This document shows positions 15,772-24,742 of a stretch of 64,000 nt of DNA, one piece after another. The stretch's first letter is position 1; every line of letters begins with the position of its first letter. The position numbers and the translations under genes are program-made. The notes under the pieces are model-generated. The model did not search any database. It saw only the letters and a list, made by a program, of their open reading frames with translations, and had not been told where the DNA came from. Location: positions 1 to 64,000 of the forward strand of contig CAAFYZ010000045.1 in assembly GCA_900767415.1 (NCBI GenBank), read 5' to 3'. This DNA comes from Clostridia bacterium. GTDB taxonomy: Bacteria > Bacillota > Clostridia > Oscillospirales > CAG-272.

Positions 15772-16701
15772 ATGTCGCACATCTATACATCTGCCGATCA
15801 GCTGGTCGGCAACACCCCCCTGCTCGAACTGTCGCATATCGAGAAGGAACTCGGACTGAAAGCGAAGATTCTCGCGAAACTCGAATATTTCAATCCCGCG
15901 GGGTCGGTCAAGGACCGTGTCGCCCTCGCCATGATCGACGACGCGGAGGCGAAGGGGGTTCTGACGCCCGAATCGGTGATTATCGAACCGACCTCGGGCA
16001 ATACCGGTATCGGACTTGCCTCGGTTGCCGCCGCGAGAGGGTATCAGATCATCATCGTGATGCCCGAGACCATGTCGGTCGAACGCCGTCAGCTCATGAA
16101 GGCATACGGCGCGGAACTGGTACTGACCGAAGGGGCGCAGGGTATGAAGGGCGCGATCGCAAAAGCGGAAGAGCTCGCCCGTGAGATCCCGCACGCCTTT
16201 ATCCCCGGTCAGTTTGTCAACCCCGCGAACCCGAAGGCGCACGAAGAGCATACGGGTCCCGAGATCTATGCGGACACGGACGGGAAGGTCGATATTTTCG
16301 TCGCGGGCGTCGGCACCGGCGGCACGGTGACGGGTGTCGGGCATTATCTGAAGTCGAAGAATCCGAAGATCCGCGTCGTCGCCGTCGAGCCGAAGACCTC
16401 TGCGGTGCTTTCGACCGGCGTCGCCGGCAAACATAAGATTCAGGGCATCGGCGCGGGCTTTGTCCCCGACGTCCTCGATACCGGGGTCTATGACGAGATT
16501 CTGCCGGTGTCGGACGAGGACGCCTTTGAGGGCGGACGCCTTGTCGGCAGACGGGAGGGCGTGCTCGTCGGCATTTCTTCGGGCGCGGCACTTCATGCGG
16601 CGATCGAACTCGCAAAGAGAGAAGAGAACGCGGGGAAGACGATCGTCGTCCTCTTCCCGGATACGGGCGACCGCTATCTTTCCTCGCCGATGTTTTCCTG
16701 A
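15772..16701 (+). CDS. cysK: Cysteine synthase (O-acetylserine sulfhydrylase)
   Basis: 309 aa, ATG 15772 with GGAGGAAAAC upstream. A fold-type II PLP enzyme: the Schiff-base Lys47 lies in [20 protein letters not shown] binds the substrate carboxylate, [11 protein letters not shown] is the phosphate-binding Gly loop, and the C-terminal GISSGAAL contacts the cofactor ring. It makes L-cysteine from O-acetyl-L-serine and sulfide in the cytoplasm. It heads an operon with mnmA and an Rrf2 regulator, tying cysteine supply to tRNA thiolation. An operator-like dyad covers its start of transcription. No cysE is in the window. Confidence 0.96.
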   Translation: MSHIYTSADQLVGNTPLLELSHIEKELGLKAKILAKLEYFNPAGSVKDRVALAMIDDAEAKGVLTPESVIIEPTSGNTGIGLASVAAARGYQIIIVMPETMSVERRQLMKAYGAELVLTEGAQGMKGAIAKAEELAREIPHAFIPGQFVNPANPKAHEEHTGPEIYADTDGKVDIFVAGVGTGGTVTGVGHYLKSKNPKIRVVAVEPKTSAVLSTGVAGKHKIQGIGAGFVPDVLDTGVYDEILPVSDEDAFEGGRLVGRREGVLVGISSGAALHAAIELAKREENAGKTIVVLFPDTGDRYLSSPMFS

Positions 16702-16791
16702 TTTTTCTCCGACGGTTTTTCAAAAAGAGTCGGAATCCCGGTAAAAAACAAAGATTTATCTCATCATAAACCAAGTAAAGGAAACGAAAGA

Positions 16792-17889
16792 ATGAAGGTT
16801 CTTGTCGCGATGAGCGGCGGGGTGGATTCCGCCGTCGCCGCCAAACTTCTCGTAGAGGCGGGGCACGAATGTGTCGGCTGTACGATGAAGCTCTATCACA
16901 ATGAGGACGCCGGGATTCCCGCGGCGCACACCTGCTGTTCGCTCGACGACGTGGAGGATGCGCGCGCCGTGGCGAACCGCCTCGGTATGCCCTATTATGT
17001 TTTCAACTTCTCGGACGACTTCGGCGAGAAGATCATCGACAAGTTTATCCGCTCCTATGAGTGCGGCATCACGCCGAACCCCTGCATCGACTGTAACCGG
17101 TATATGAAGTTCGAAAAACTCTTCGACCGCGCGCGCGTTCTCGGGTGCGACCACATCGCGACGGGGCATTATGCGCGCGTCGGCTTCGAGAACGGAAAAT
17201 ACGTTCTGAAAAAGGCACTCGACCCGAAAAAAGATCAGAGTTACGTCCTTTACAACCTGACGCAAGAGCAACTCGCCCGCACGCTCTTCCCCCTCGGGGA
17301 GATCGGGAGCAAGGCCGAGACGCGCACGATCGCCGCGCAGGGCGGACTCGGCAACGCGGACAAGCCGGACAGCCAGGACATCTGCTTTGTCCCCGACGGG
17401 GATTATGCGAAGATTATCGAACTGCATACGGGGAAACCTTCGACCCCTGGCGATTACGTCGACGGGGACGGGAAGGTGCTCGGCAGGCACAAAGGGATCG
17501 TGCACTATACCGTCGGTCAGCACAAGGGACTCGGACTCCCGTTCCCCGAAAAAATGTACGTGACGAAGATCTGCCCCGAGAGCAATACCGTCGTCCTCGG
17601 CAGAGAAGAAGAACTTTACCGCGCCGACGCTGTGGCGGGAGAGGTGAACTGGATCTCGGGAGAAACACCGCAGACTCCCTTCCGGTGTCTTGCGAAAATC
17701 CGCTATCGCAAGCCCGAAGAGCCGGTGACGGTAACGCCGCTTCCCGACGGGCGGATCGCCCTTTGCTTCGACGCGCCGCAGCGCGCGATCACGCCCGGGC
17801 AGGCGGTCGTCCTCTACGACGGAGACATCGTCCTCGGCGGCGGTGTCATTCTCCGCGACACACAGACGGGAGAGGGGGCGGACGCATGA
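16792..17889 (+). CDS. mnmA: tRNA-specific 2-thiouridylase
   Basis: 365 aa, ATG 16792. The N-terminal ATP pyrophosphatase loop is MSGGVDSAVAA, the first catalytic Cys is in TPNPCIDCNRYMKF and the second in DSQDICFVPDG; the pair forms the persulfide/disulfide that thiolates U34 of Lys, Glu and Gln tRNAs. ATGHYAR and the DQSYVLY motif are also present. Length is normal. Sulfur normally reaches MnmA from a cysteine desulfurase, which is not encoded here. The start of the next gene, rrf2, overlaps the mnmA stop by four bases. Confidence 0.96.
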   Translation: MKVLVAMSGGVDSAVAAKLLVEAGHECVGCTMKLYHNEDAGIPAAHTCCSLDDVEDARAVANRLGMPYYVFNFSDDFGEKIIDKFIRSYECGITPNPCIDCNRYMKFEKLFDRARVLGCDHIATGHYARVGFENGKYVLKKALDPKKDQSYVLYNLTQEQLARTLFPLGEIGSKAETRTIAAQGGLGNADKPDSQDICFVPDGDYAKIIELHTGKPSTPGDYVDGDGKVLGRHKGIVHYTVGQHKGLGLPFPEKMYVTKICPESNTVVLGREEELYRADAVAGEVNWISGETPQTPFRCLAKIRYRKPEEPVTVTPLPDGRIALCFDAPQRAITPGQAVVLYDGDIVLGGGVILRDTQTGEGADA

Positions 17890-18308
17890 TTTCCACCCGC
17901 GGCAGATACGCGCTCCGCGTCCTGACGGATCTCGCCGCGCATCCGGGCGTCTATACCCCGATGCGCGAGGTCGCGGCAAGACAGGAGATCTCCTTAAAAT
18001 ATATCGAAAAGATTCTTCCTTCGCTGGTGAGCGGCGGCTTTGTCGAAGGGGTACACGGCAAGGGGGGCGGATACCGCCTTGCACGCGACCCTTCCGCCAT
18101 TACCGTGTATGACGTTCTCCTGCTTGCGGAGGGGGATCTTGCCCCCGTTACCTGCCTGTCACGGGAGGCATCTCCCTGTCCCCGCGCCGCATACTGCAAG
18201 ACGCTCCCCATGTGGAAAAAGTATGCGCAGATGACAAAAGAGTATTTTGAAAGCATTACGATATCCGATCTTGTAAACACGGAGAGTGCCGGGGATTTTG
18301 TCATATAA
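17886..18308 (+). CDS. Rrf2 family transcriptional regulator (IscR/CymR-like)
   Basis: 140 aa, ATG 17886 overlapping the end of mnmA. The Rrf2 winged helix is clear: MISTRGRYALRVLTDLA, then ISLKYIEKILPSL as recognition helix and GVHGKGGGYRLARDP as wing. Three cysteines follow at spacing C-x7-C-x5-C (TCLSREASPCPRAAYC), close to the C-x5-C-x5-C cluster-binding motif of IscR, so Fe-S sensing is plausible. Encoded with cysK and mnmA, it probably controls its own operon through the dyad at 15715-15735. Whether it senses an Fe-S cluster or, like CymR, acts with CysK cannot be decided from sequence. Confidence 0.88.
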   Translation: MISTRGRYALRVLTDLAAHPGVYTPMREVAARQEISLKYIEKILPSLVSGGFVEGVHGKGGGYRLARDPSAITVYDVLLLAEGDLAPVTCLSREASPCPRAAYCKTLPMWKKYAQMTKEYFESITISDLVNTESAGDFVI

Positions 18309-18326
18309 GTAAAGAAAGATTTACAT
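18307..18326 (+). repeat. Stop-codon dyad after rrf2
   Basis: AAGTAAAG-AAAG-ATTTACAT, beginning inside the TAA stop of rrf2. Member of the recurrent stop-proximal dyad family. Confidence 0.45.
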
Positions 18327-18398
18327 TTTTGCAACAAATCAAAAGAATCGGAGAGAAAATATGAAGAAAACGACAAAGAGCATACGGGAGGAGAGAAG

Positions 18399-19094
18399 AT
18401 GATCGGGATCATCGGTGCGATGGCGTCGGAGGTTGACGCCCTGATTGCCGAACTTTCGGAGGCAAAGAGCGAGCGGATCTCGGGCAGTCTCTTCACCACG
18501 GGACGCCTCGCGGGGGAAGAGGTCGTGATTGTCCGCTCGGGGATCGGTAAGGTCGCGGCGGCGACCGCCGCGGAGGCGATGATCCTCCGCTATGCGCCGA
18601 CCCTGCTCGTCAACACGGGCGTCGGCGGCTCTCTGTCGGAAAACCTGTCGGTGACCGACATCGCGATCGCCGACCGTGCGGTGGAGCACGATATGGACAC
18701 GACCCCCCTCGGCGACCCGCCGGGTCTGCTCTCGGGGATCGACGTCGTATATCTTCCGTCGGATGCGGACGCCGTCCGCGGGATACGGCAGGCGGCAGAG
18801 CACCTCGGGTATCGCACAGAGGTCGGCACGATCGCCTCGGGCGACCGCTTCGTCGCCTCTTCGGAAGAAAAGAAACGAATCGTCTCCCTCTTCGGCGCGA
18901 TCGCCTGCGACATGGAAGGGGCGGCGATCTCTCACGTTGCCTATCTGAACGGGACGCCCGCCGTCATCGTCCGTGCCATCTCGGACAGCGCGGACGGTTC
19001 GTCGCACATGGACTATCCCGCTTTCCTCGAAAAAGCCGCCGCGCGCTCTCACGCGCTCGTAAAAGAGTTTCTCCGCGCATACCGACATTTTTGA
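18399..19094 (+). CDS. mtnN: 5'-methylthioadenosine / S-adenosylhomocysteine nucleosidase
   Basis: 231 aa, ATG 18399 with GGAGAGAAG upstream. Starts MIGIIGAMASEVDAL as in the family; GIGKVAAATAAEAM and NTGVGGSLSEN build the ribose and base pocket, CDMEGAAISHVA carries the ribose-binding Met-Glu pair and RAISDSADGS the catalytic Asp. It cleaves adenine from methylthioadenosine and S-adenosylhomocysteine, recycling sulfur metabolites. It follows the cysK-mnmA-rrf2 genes by 90 bases and fits the same sulfur theme; co-transcription is likely, as no separate promoter was seen. Confidence 0.95.
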   Translation: MIGIIGAMASEVDALIAELSEAKSERISGSLFTTGRLAGEEVVIVRSGIGKVAAATAAEAMILRYAPTLLVNTGVGGSLSENLSVTDIAIADRAVEHDMDTTPLGDPPGLLSGIDVVYLPSDADAVRGIRQAAEHLGYRTEVGTIASGDRFVASSEEKKRIVSLFGAIACDMEGAAISHVAYLNGTPAVIVRAISDSADGSSHMDYPAFLEKAAARSHALVKEFLRAYRHF

Positions 19095-19158
19095 AAAAGC
19101 CGCCCAACGGGCGACTGTCGCCGCACGGAAAACGCCGTCCGTCGACCCCGCCCGGCAT

Positions 19159-19207
19159 AAAAGCACCCCCGCCCTCATAGACTGTATCGAAAGGGCAGGG
19201 GGCTTTT
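19159..19207 (+). terminator. Terminator after mtnN
   Basis: AAAAGC and CCCCCGCCCT on the left pair with AGGGC-A-GGGGG and GCTTTT on the right. The right arm runs up to the start codon of the next predicted gene at 19208. Confidence 0.65.
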
Positions 19208-19678
19208 ATGTGTTTGGAAAAGAAGGAACGGTCGGAAAAAGTCTATCGCGAGGAGGGCGTCGCACTCCTCGTTTTGTACAGGGAAGAGACACCCCTGCCT
19301 CCGCTCGGCTGTGCGCGCGCCGAAAAGCGTCTTTGCACATACGCACAGCGCCTTTGGCGGGAGGTCGTCGCCGACGTCGAAGGGGAGAGAGTCCCCGCTC
19401 TCCGCTTAGCGTATCGGGAGAACGGACATCCGAAAAAACGCTTTCTCACCCGCCCTCTTTGCATACGCTTCTCTCTAACGTACCGCCTGTCGGACGGTAT
19501 TTTGTTTTTCCGACGGCAATACGAAGGCACACTGCGTTCCTGCACGGTTTTTTCTCTCGACGATACTCTGCGTTTCGATGCGGAAAACGGGTTTCTTCTC
19601 ACAGAGAAGAAAAAGGGGAGAAGCAGGAAACAGCCGGCTCTCTCCCCGAAAAAAGAAATAAAAAGTAAAGAAAAGTAG
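19208..19678 (+). CDS. Hypothetical basic protein, 156 aa
   Basis: I do not recognise the family. The 156-aa frame has codon use like its neighbours and a plausible mixed alpha/beta composition, with RLAYRENGHPKKRF and RSCTVFSLDDTLRFDAEN as its most distinctive stretches. It has no signal peptide or membrane helix and ends in a Lys-rich tail. The ATG at 19208 lies directly after the right arm of the preceding hairpin; the G-run of that arm is the only possible RBS. It meets the convergent helicase gene with no gap (stops at 19678 and 19679). A shorter frame at 19210 and a minus-strand frame compete, but look less protein-like. Confidence 0.5.
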   Translation: MCLEKKERSEKVYREEGVALLVLYREETPLPPLGCARAEKRLCTYAQRLWREVVADVEGERVPALRLAYRENGHPKKRFLTRPLCIRFSLTYRLSDGILFFRRQYEGTLRSCTVFSLDDTLRFDAENGFLLTEKKKGRSRKQPALSPKKEIKSKEK

Positions 19679-22063
19679 TCAGCTTTCTTTATTTTCCGCC
19701 CAGAATTTATCAAGAAGCATTTTCAGCCCTTTGGCATCGCCGACGAATTTCAGTCCGCGCCAAAGTGCGGGAATGCTTTTTTTGTAGAGCGGATCGGCAA
19801 AGCGGTCGTCGATCAGAACGATGACGCCCCGATCTTCTTCCCGACGGATAACGCGCCCCCCCGCCTGCAACACGCGGTTCATACCGGGGAAGACGTAGGC
19901 ATACGCCTTGCCCGCCTCGTACTTTTCGTCAAAATACGCGCACATGGATTCCCGTTCGTAAGAGACGGCGGGCATTCCCGTGCCGACGATGACCGCACCG
20001 ATTAAGGAGTCTCCCGCAAGGTCGATCCCCTCGGAATAGACGCCCCCCGTCACGCAGAAGGCGACGAGGTAGGAAGGATCGGGAGCGCGGAAGGCGGCGA
20101 AAAAGGCGTCGGTATCTTCTTCCGTCGCGCCGCGCGTCTGTTCCAGCACACGGATCTTCGGATATTTTGTCCGAAAGGCGGCGGCGAGCGTCGCATTGTA
20201 GGAAAAAGAAGGGGTGAAGACGATATAATTCCCCCGCTTTGCCGAGACGGTGGCGGCGATCACACGGAGGACGGCGGGCAGGGTGCGCTCTCTTTCGGAG
20301 AGGCGGGTGCCGATCTTATCCATAATAGCGACTGCGAGCTGTCCGCGGTCGAAGGGGGAGGGGAGCGTCAGCGTCTCGTCCGCACCGTCCGCACCGAGCA
20401 TGGCGCGGAAATAGGGCAGGGGCGAGAGCGTCCCCGAGAAGAAGACGGCGGAGTGCCCGAGGTCGAGACGGTCGGAGATCACGCGCCCCGTATCGACGCA
20501 GAAAAGTTTCATTGAGAGCCGCCCGCTCTCATAAAAGCAGAACGCCTCGTACCGCTCGTCGAAGTACGAAAGAATCCTGTGAAAGCGACGGACCGTCCCG
20601 TAATAATTCCGCAGTGCCGAGAGTTTTTCTTCTTTTCCTTCCTCCTTGGAAGAGAGGGTGAGAAAGATCTCTTTTTCGGTCGCCGCGGCGAGCGTATCGA
20701 AGAGAGGATAGATCCGCGCGGGCAACTCTCTTGTATGGATGGCACCCACCTTTTCGCCGTCTTTTCCCTCCCGCACCTCGGAGGCGAGAAGGGGATAGAC
20801 GATCGCACGGAAGGTCTCTGCCGCCTCTTTCGTCGCATGGCAGAGTGCCGCGTGCTCCCCGAGGGGCAGGGCGGCACCCGCGATCTCCTCTTCCGAGATT
20901 TCTGCCGAATACATGGCGGCGGCGCGCTCGGGCAGGTTGTGCGCCTCATCGACGAGAAAGGCGTAATTCCCGCCGTCGGTGAAAAAGCGTTTCAGATACA
21001 CGAACGGGTCGAAAAGATAGTTGAAGTCGAGGATCACGACGTCGGCAAGTTCCGCATAGGCAAGAGACAGCTCGTACGGACAGACGCCGAACGCCTCGCC
21101 CGCCCGTCGGAGTTCCGCCATGCCGACGGCGGGGTGTCCTTCTTTGTAAAGGGAGAGGGCGGCGTCGGCGAGTTTATTCACCTTCGCGAGAGGACAGGCG
21201 GCGCGCCCCGTACGGCAGACGGTGTGCCGCGTGCAGACGTGCTCTTTTGCCGAGAGGGTCACGGCACGGAGCACGGCGCCCGCTTGCGAAAGGTCGCGGA
21301 GGCAGTCCTCCGCCGCTTTTGCCGTCGTGCGCTTCGGCGTGAAATAGAAGATCTTGTCGCACCCGCCCGCCGCCATCGCGCGCAGAGCGGGGTAGAGGGC
21401 GGAGACGGTCTTTCCCGTCCCCGTCGGTGCTTCGGCAAAGAGTCTGCCCCCGCGCTTTACCGTCCGGTACACCGCGTGAATGAAGTCCTCCTGTCCCTCC
21501 CGCATCTTCCCGTACGGGAAGCGGAGAGCGGCAAAAGAAGGAAGGCGCACCGTCACCCGTTCGATTTCGGGGAGGGCATATTTTTCCAGGGCAAGACGGC
21601 ATTTTTCAAAGAAACTCTCCAGTTTCTTTTTCGTTACGGTCTCGACGCTCTCATACGTCTCTCCGGTCGCCGGGCGAAAGTAGAGGAAGGAGAGAGTGAG
21701 AGAGGTCGCCCCACCCTCGGAGAGAAGGGCGAGCGCCGCGACGTACGCCTCTCCCCGCGCCTCGGCGACGAGTTCTTTCCCGGGGTGGGAGGGCGTCGCA
21801 TCGCAGGGGACGGCGAAGAAGAGACGATCCCCGTCGACACGGTCGGCGACGGCGCGCACGAGTGCGGGATACCCCCCGAGCGAAAAGGAGAGGTCGGCGG
21901 ATACGGGTGCGTACCCGTCGAGGAACGCCACCTTCGGCGAGGTGTCGCGCATCTCCGGCTCGTCTTCTTCAAACGGGAGCGTCTCGGAGATGCCCCGCCT
22001 TGCCCGCGTGATAAATTCCCGCGCGCTCATTTTCAGAAGATTCTTTTCTTTTTCGTACCGCAT
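19679..22063 (-). CDS. ATP-dependent helicase of the DinG/XPD (Rad3) family
   Basis: 794 aa, ATG 22063 with AAAGGAGG upstream. Superfamily 2 motifs: Walker A in APTGTGKT (212-219) and DEAH (372-375) in LVDEAHNLPERA. Four cysteines lie between them (277, 283, 290, 328), placed as the 4Fe-4S ligands of XPD/DinG helicases. C-terminal motifs include VVGTGMPAVSYERE and QAGGRVIRREEDRGV (motif VI Arg finger). The N-terminal 180 residues precede the helicase core and resemble the extra domain of clostridial DinG-like proteins. It unwinds DNA 5' to 3' in repair or R-loop removal. Its own promoter is divergent from that of the HD gene. Confidence 0.9.
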   Translation of the reverse strand: MRYEKEKNLLKMSAREFITRARRGISETLPFEEDEPEMRDTSPKVAFLDGYAPVSADLSFSLGGYPALVRAVADRVDGDRLFFAVPCDATPSHPGKELVAEARGEAYVAALALLSEGGATSLTLSFLYFRPATGETYESVETVTKKKLESFFEKCRLALEKYALPEIERVTVRLPSFAALRFPYGKMREGQEDFIHAVYRTVKRGGRLFAEAPTGTGKTVSALYPALRAMAAGGCDKIFYFTPKRTTAKAAEDCLRDLSQAGAVLRAVTLSAKEHVCTRHTVCRTGRAACPLAKVNKLADAALSLYKEGHPAVGMAELRRAGEAFGVCPYELSLAYAELADVVILDFNYLFDPFVYLKRFFTDGGNYAFLVDEAHNLPERAAAMYSAEISEEEIAGAALPLGEHAALCHATKEAAETFRAIVYPLLASEVREGKDGEKVGAIHTRELPARIYPLFDTLAAATEKEIFLTLSSKEEGKEEKLSALRNYYGTVRRFHRILSYFDERYEAFCFYESGRLSMKLFCVDTGRVISDRLDLGHSAVFFSGTLSPLPYFRAMLGADGADETLTLPSPFDRGQLAVAIMDKIGTRLSERERTLPAVLRVIAATVSAKRGNYIVFTPSFSYNATLAAAFRTKYPKIRVLEQTRGATEEDTDAFFAAFRAPDPSYLVAFCVTGGVYSEGIDLAGDSLIGAVIVGTGMPAVSYERESMCAYFDEKYEAGKAYAYVFPGMNRVLQAGGRVIRREEDRGVIVLIDDRFADPLYKKSIPALWRGLKFVGDAKGLKMLLDKFWAENKES

Positions 22064-22117
22064 ATCCGCCTCCTTTCCGCCGACGCAACCCGATCGCCGA
22101 CGATTTTTTCGTTTTTC

Positions 22118-22146
22118 ATTATATCACATCTTCCCCCGTGCGTCAA
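22118..22146 (-). promoter_or_regulatory. Promoter of the helicase gene
   Basis: Minus strand TTGACG (22141-22146), 17 bp, TATAAT (22118-22123). Confidence 0.75.
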
Positions 22147-22191
22147 GGAAGAAAAGGAAAAAGAAACCGTCGGAAAGCGGGGCGGGACGGC

Positions 22192-22220
22192 TTGACATTT
22201 CATGGCGCGCGTGTTATAAT
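22192..22220 (+). promoter_or_regulatory. Promoter of the HD-MATE-PAP2 gene run
   Basis: TTGACA, 17 bp, TATAAT: perfect consensus, about 30 bases upstream of the HD gene start. Confidence 0.85.
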
Positions 22221-22252
22221 TATTATCAGCGCAAAAAAAGGAGGTGACGCCC

Positions 22253-22756
22253 ATGATGACACCGGAGGAGCGGGCACAGTTCCTTGAGATTCTCTCTCCC
22301 GTTCTCTCCCACCCGAAGGTCAGGGAGATGAAAAACTATATCCAGCACGGGAGCGTTACGACCTACGACCATTGCATGGCGGTTGCCGAGGCGTGTTTTC
22401 TGCATGCGAGACGGCACCCGAGAGCGCACCTCGACGTCCCGTCGCTTGTGCGCGCCGCGTTTCTTCACGACTTTTATCTTTATGATTGGCATACGCCGGG
22501 GGACGGCACTCATCGCTTTCACGGGTATCGCCACGCACGGCGGGCGATGGAGAACGCACGGGCGATGTTCGGCATCTCCGATGCGGAGGCGGCGATGATC
22601 TTCTCCCATATGTGGCCGCTGAACCTTACGCGTCTGCCGAAGACGAGAGAGGCATGGGTGCTTACCCTCGCCGACAAGAAGATCTCTTTTCTCGAAACGC
22701 TCACGCAAAGAAAAAATAAAAAGAAAGCCAAACTCCCGGAGAAAAAGGTCCTCTGA
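22253..22756 (+). CDS. HD-domain phosphohydrolase
   Basis: 167 aa. The start is placed at ATG 22253 because AAGGAGG lies 8-9 bases upstream; a GTG at 22244 overlaps that site. The HD motif is AAFLHDFYLYDW, preceded by VTTYDHCMAVAE and followed by GYRHARRAMENA and FSHMWP. These supply the metal-binding His and Asp residues of small HD proteins. It probably hydrolyses a phosphate ester of a nucleotide, but the substrate is unknown. It is the first gene in the plus-strand run with the MATE exporter and the PAP2-like gene; the C-terminus is Lys-rich and may be a disordered tail. Confidence 0.88.
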   Translation: MMTPEERAQFLEILSPVLSHPKVREMKNYIQHGSVTTYDHCMAVAEACFLHARRHPRAHLDVPSLVRAAFLHDFYLYDWHTPGDGTHRFHGYRHARRAMENARAMFGISDAEAAMIFSHMWPLNLTRLPKTREAWVLTLADKKISFLETLTQRKNKKKAKLPEKKVL

Positions 22757-22788
22757 GAGGGACGCTTTTTCTCAAAGGAATATCTGTG

Positions 22789-24165
22789 ATGAAGAGAAAC
22801 AAAGAAGTTGACCTCACCGAAGGTCCTCTGTTCAGAAAAATCATTCTTTTCGCCCTTCCGCTGATCGCGACGAACGTGCTGCAACTGCTCTTCAACGCGG
22901 TCGACGTCGCGACGCTCGGTATGTTCGTCAGCGATGCGGCGGTGGCGGGCGTCGGCTCGACGGGCGCACTCGTCAACCTGATCGTCAGTCTGTTCGTCGG
23001 CGTTTCGACGGGTGCGAACGTCCTTGTCGCGCGCTATGTCGGACGCCGGGACGCAGAGCACGCGCACCGCGCCGTCGGCACGGCGGTCGTTGTCTCGGTC
23101 GGCTTCGGCGTTCTGCTCGCCGTGATCGGCTGGTTCTGTTCGTATACCTTCCTCGAATGGATGGAATGCGATCCCGAGGTCATCGACCTCGCGGCGAAGT
23201 ATATGCGCATCTATTTCCTCGGTATGCCGATCATCATGCTCTATAACTTTGCGGCGTCCATTCTCCGCGCGGTCGGCGATACCGTGCGCCCTTTGATCTA
23301 TCTTGTCGTCGGCGGCGTCGCCAACGTCCTGCTCGACATTTTTTCCATTGTCGTCCTCGGCTTTGACGTCGAGGGCGTCGCGATCGCGACGGTCGCCGCG
23401 CAGCTCATCTCCGCGATCCTCGCCATCATCGCCATGACGCGGGAGACGGGATACGCGAGACTCGAAAAGCAGTATCTGCGCATCGACGGTCCCGAGCTTC
23501 TCATCATGATGAAGATCGGCGTGCCGGCGGGACTGCAGGGCTGTGTTTTCAGCATCTCCAACGTTCTGATTCAGTCGACGATCAACTCCTTCGGCAAACT
23601 CATGGTGGCGGGCAGTACGATCGGGAGCCAGATCGACGGCTTCATCTATACGACGATGTACGCCGTCGCCCTTGCCGCTCTCTCGGTCGTGAGCCAGAAC
23701 CTCGGGGCGGGGAAGATCGACCGCGTCCGCTCGGCGGTGCGTTGGTCGATGGTCATTACGGTCGGGGTCGGTCTTCTTGTCGGCGGCGCGGCACTTCTGC
23801 TTTGTGAGCCGATCGCCGCGATGATGTCGCGCGATCCCGTCGTTATCGAATACGCCTGCCTGCGGATCGGGATCCTCGCGAGCACCTATTTCCTCTGCGG
23901 GATCATGGACGTGTTCGGCAACTCGATGCGCGGTCTCGGAGAATCGACCCTTGCCATGCTGATCTCCCTCTTCGGTAACTGCGTGATCCGTGTCATCTGG
24001 GTGAAGACGGTCGTTACGATCCCCGCCTACCATACCCCCGAGATGCTCTACATCATCTATCCGATCTCTTGGGCACTGACCGCTCTCGTCTATATCCCCT
24101 TCTATTTCAGAAAGATCGGAAAACTCAAGAAAAAAGCCGCTCTCGACGCCGTTCTGACGGCGTAA
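22789..24165 (+). CDS. MATE family efflux transporter
   Basis: 458 aa, ATG 22789, with AAAGGA upstream (a GTG one codon earlier is possible). It starts with the usual DLTEGPLFRKIILFALPLI and contains twelve hydrophobic helices in two similar halves, the length and layout of NorM/DinF transporters. It exports cationic or metabolite compounds across the cell membrane, driven by Na+ or H+. Typical MATE stretches include PLIATNVLQLLFNAVD and the loop PLIYLVVGGVANVLLD. It lies 32 bases after the HD gene. The substrate cannot be read from sequence. Confidence 0.93.
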   Translation: MKRNKEVDLTEGPLFRKIILFALPLIATNVLQLLFNAVDVATLGMFVSDAAVAGVGSTGALVNLIVSLFVGVSTGANVLVARYVGRRDAEHAHRAVGTAVVVSVGFGVLLAVIGWFCSYTFLEWMECDPEVIDLAAKYMRIYFLGMPIIMLYNFAASILRAVGDTVRPLIYLVVGGVANVLLDIFSIVVLGFDVEGVAIATVAAQLISAILAIIAMTRETGYARLEKQYLRIDGPELLIMMKIGVPAGLQGCVFSISNVLIQSTINSFGKLMVAGSTIGSQIDGFIYTTMYAVALAALSVVSQNLGAGKIDRVRSAVRWSMVITVGVGLLVGGAALLLCEPIAAMMSRDPVVIEYACLRIGILASTYFLCGIMDVFGNSMRGLGESTLAMLISLFGNCVIRVIWVKTVVTIPAYHTPEMLYIIYPISWALTALVYIPFYFRKIGKLKKKAALDAVLTA

Positions 24166-24189
24166 AATACGGCACGGAGCAGAAAACGA

Positions 24190-24684
24190 ATGAACATCAT
24201 TTACGATTTTTTCCACAACCATCTTCTTTGGACGGCACTTGCCGCCTTCCTTATCGCACAGACGATAAAATTCTTTATCAACTGGGCGGTGGATAAGCGC
24301 CCGCACATCACCCGCCTCTTCGGCGACGGGGGGATGCCGAGCGGACACTCCGCGACCGTGTCGGCACTTGCCGCCATGACCGGATACACGACGGGATTCG
24401 ACCGTCCGCTTTTCGCCATCGCGATGGTCCTCGCGATCATCGTCATGCACGATGCCAAGGGCGTGCGCCGCGAGGCGGGGAAGCAGGCGACCTCCATTCT
24501 CCTTCTTTTCGAAACCCTCAACAAACTTCTGACGACCAAAGACAAGATCGAACAGGAAGAAAAACTCAAGACGCTTGTCGGGCACAGCCCCCTTCAGGTC
24601 TTCTTCGGCGCGCTGCTCGGCATCGCCGTCGCCGCGCTGTACGTCGTGATCTTCGGCGTCGGGCCGCTTTGCTATGCGGCGTGA
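24190..24684 (+). CDS. Divergent PAP2 family (DUF212) membrane protein
   Basis: 164 aa, ATG 24190. The family signature GGMPSGHSATVSALA is present at about residues 50-64, with AKGVRREAGKQA after it. Three or four hydrophobic helices match the compact acid-phosphatase-like membrane fold of DUF212 (B. subtilis YuiD). A lipid phosphatase role is inferred from the SGHS motif; the family lacks firm biochemical assignment. It follows the MATE gene by 24 bases and probably shares its transcript. Confidence 0.88.
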   Translation: MNIIYDFFHNHLLWTALAAFLIAQTIKFFINWAVDKRPHITRLFGDGGMPSGHSATVSALAAMTGYTTGFDRPLFAIAMVLAIIVMHDAKGVRREAGKQATSILLLFETLNKLLTTKDKIEQEEKLKTLVGHSPLQVFFGALLGIAVAALYVVIFGVGPLCYAA

Positions 24685-24742
24685 CGCCTGCCTATCGAAA
24701 ATCAAATTTTTTATTATAATATAAGAAAAAGAGGAAAGACGC

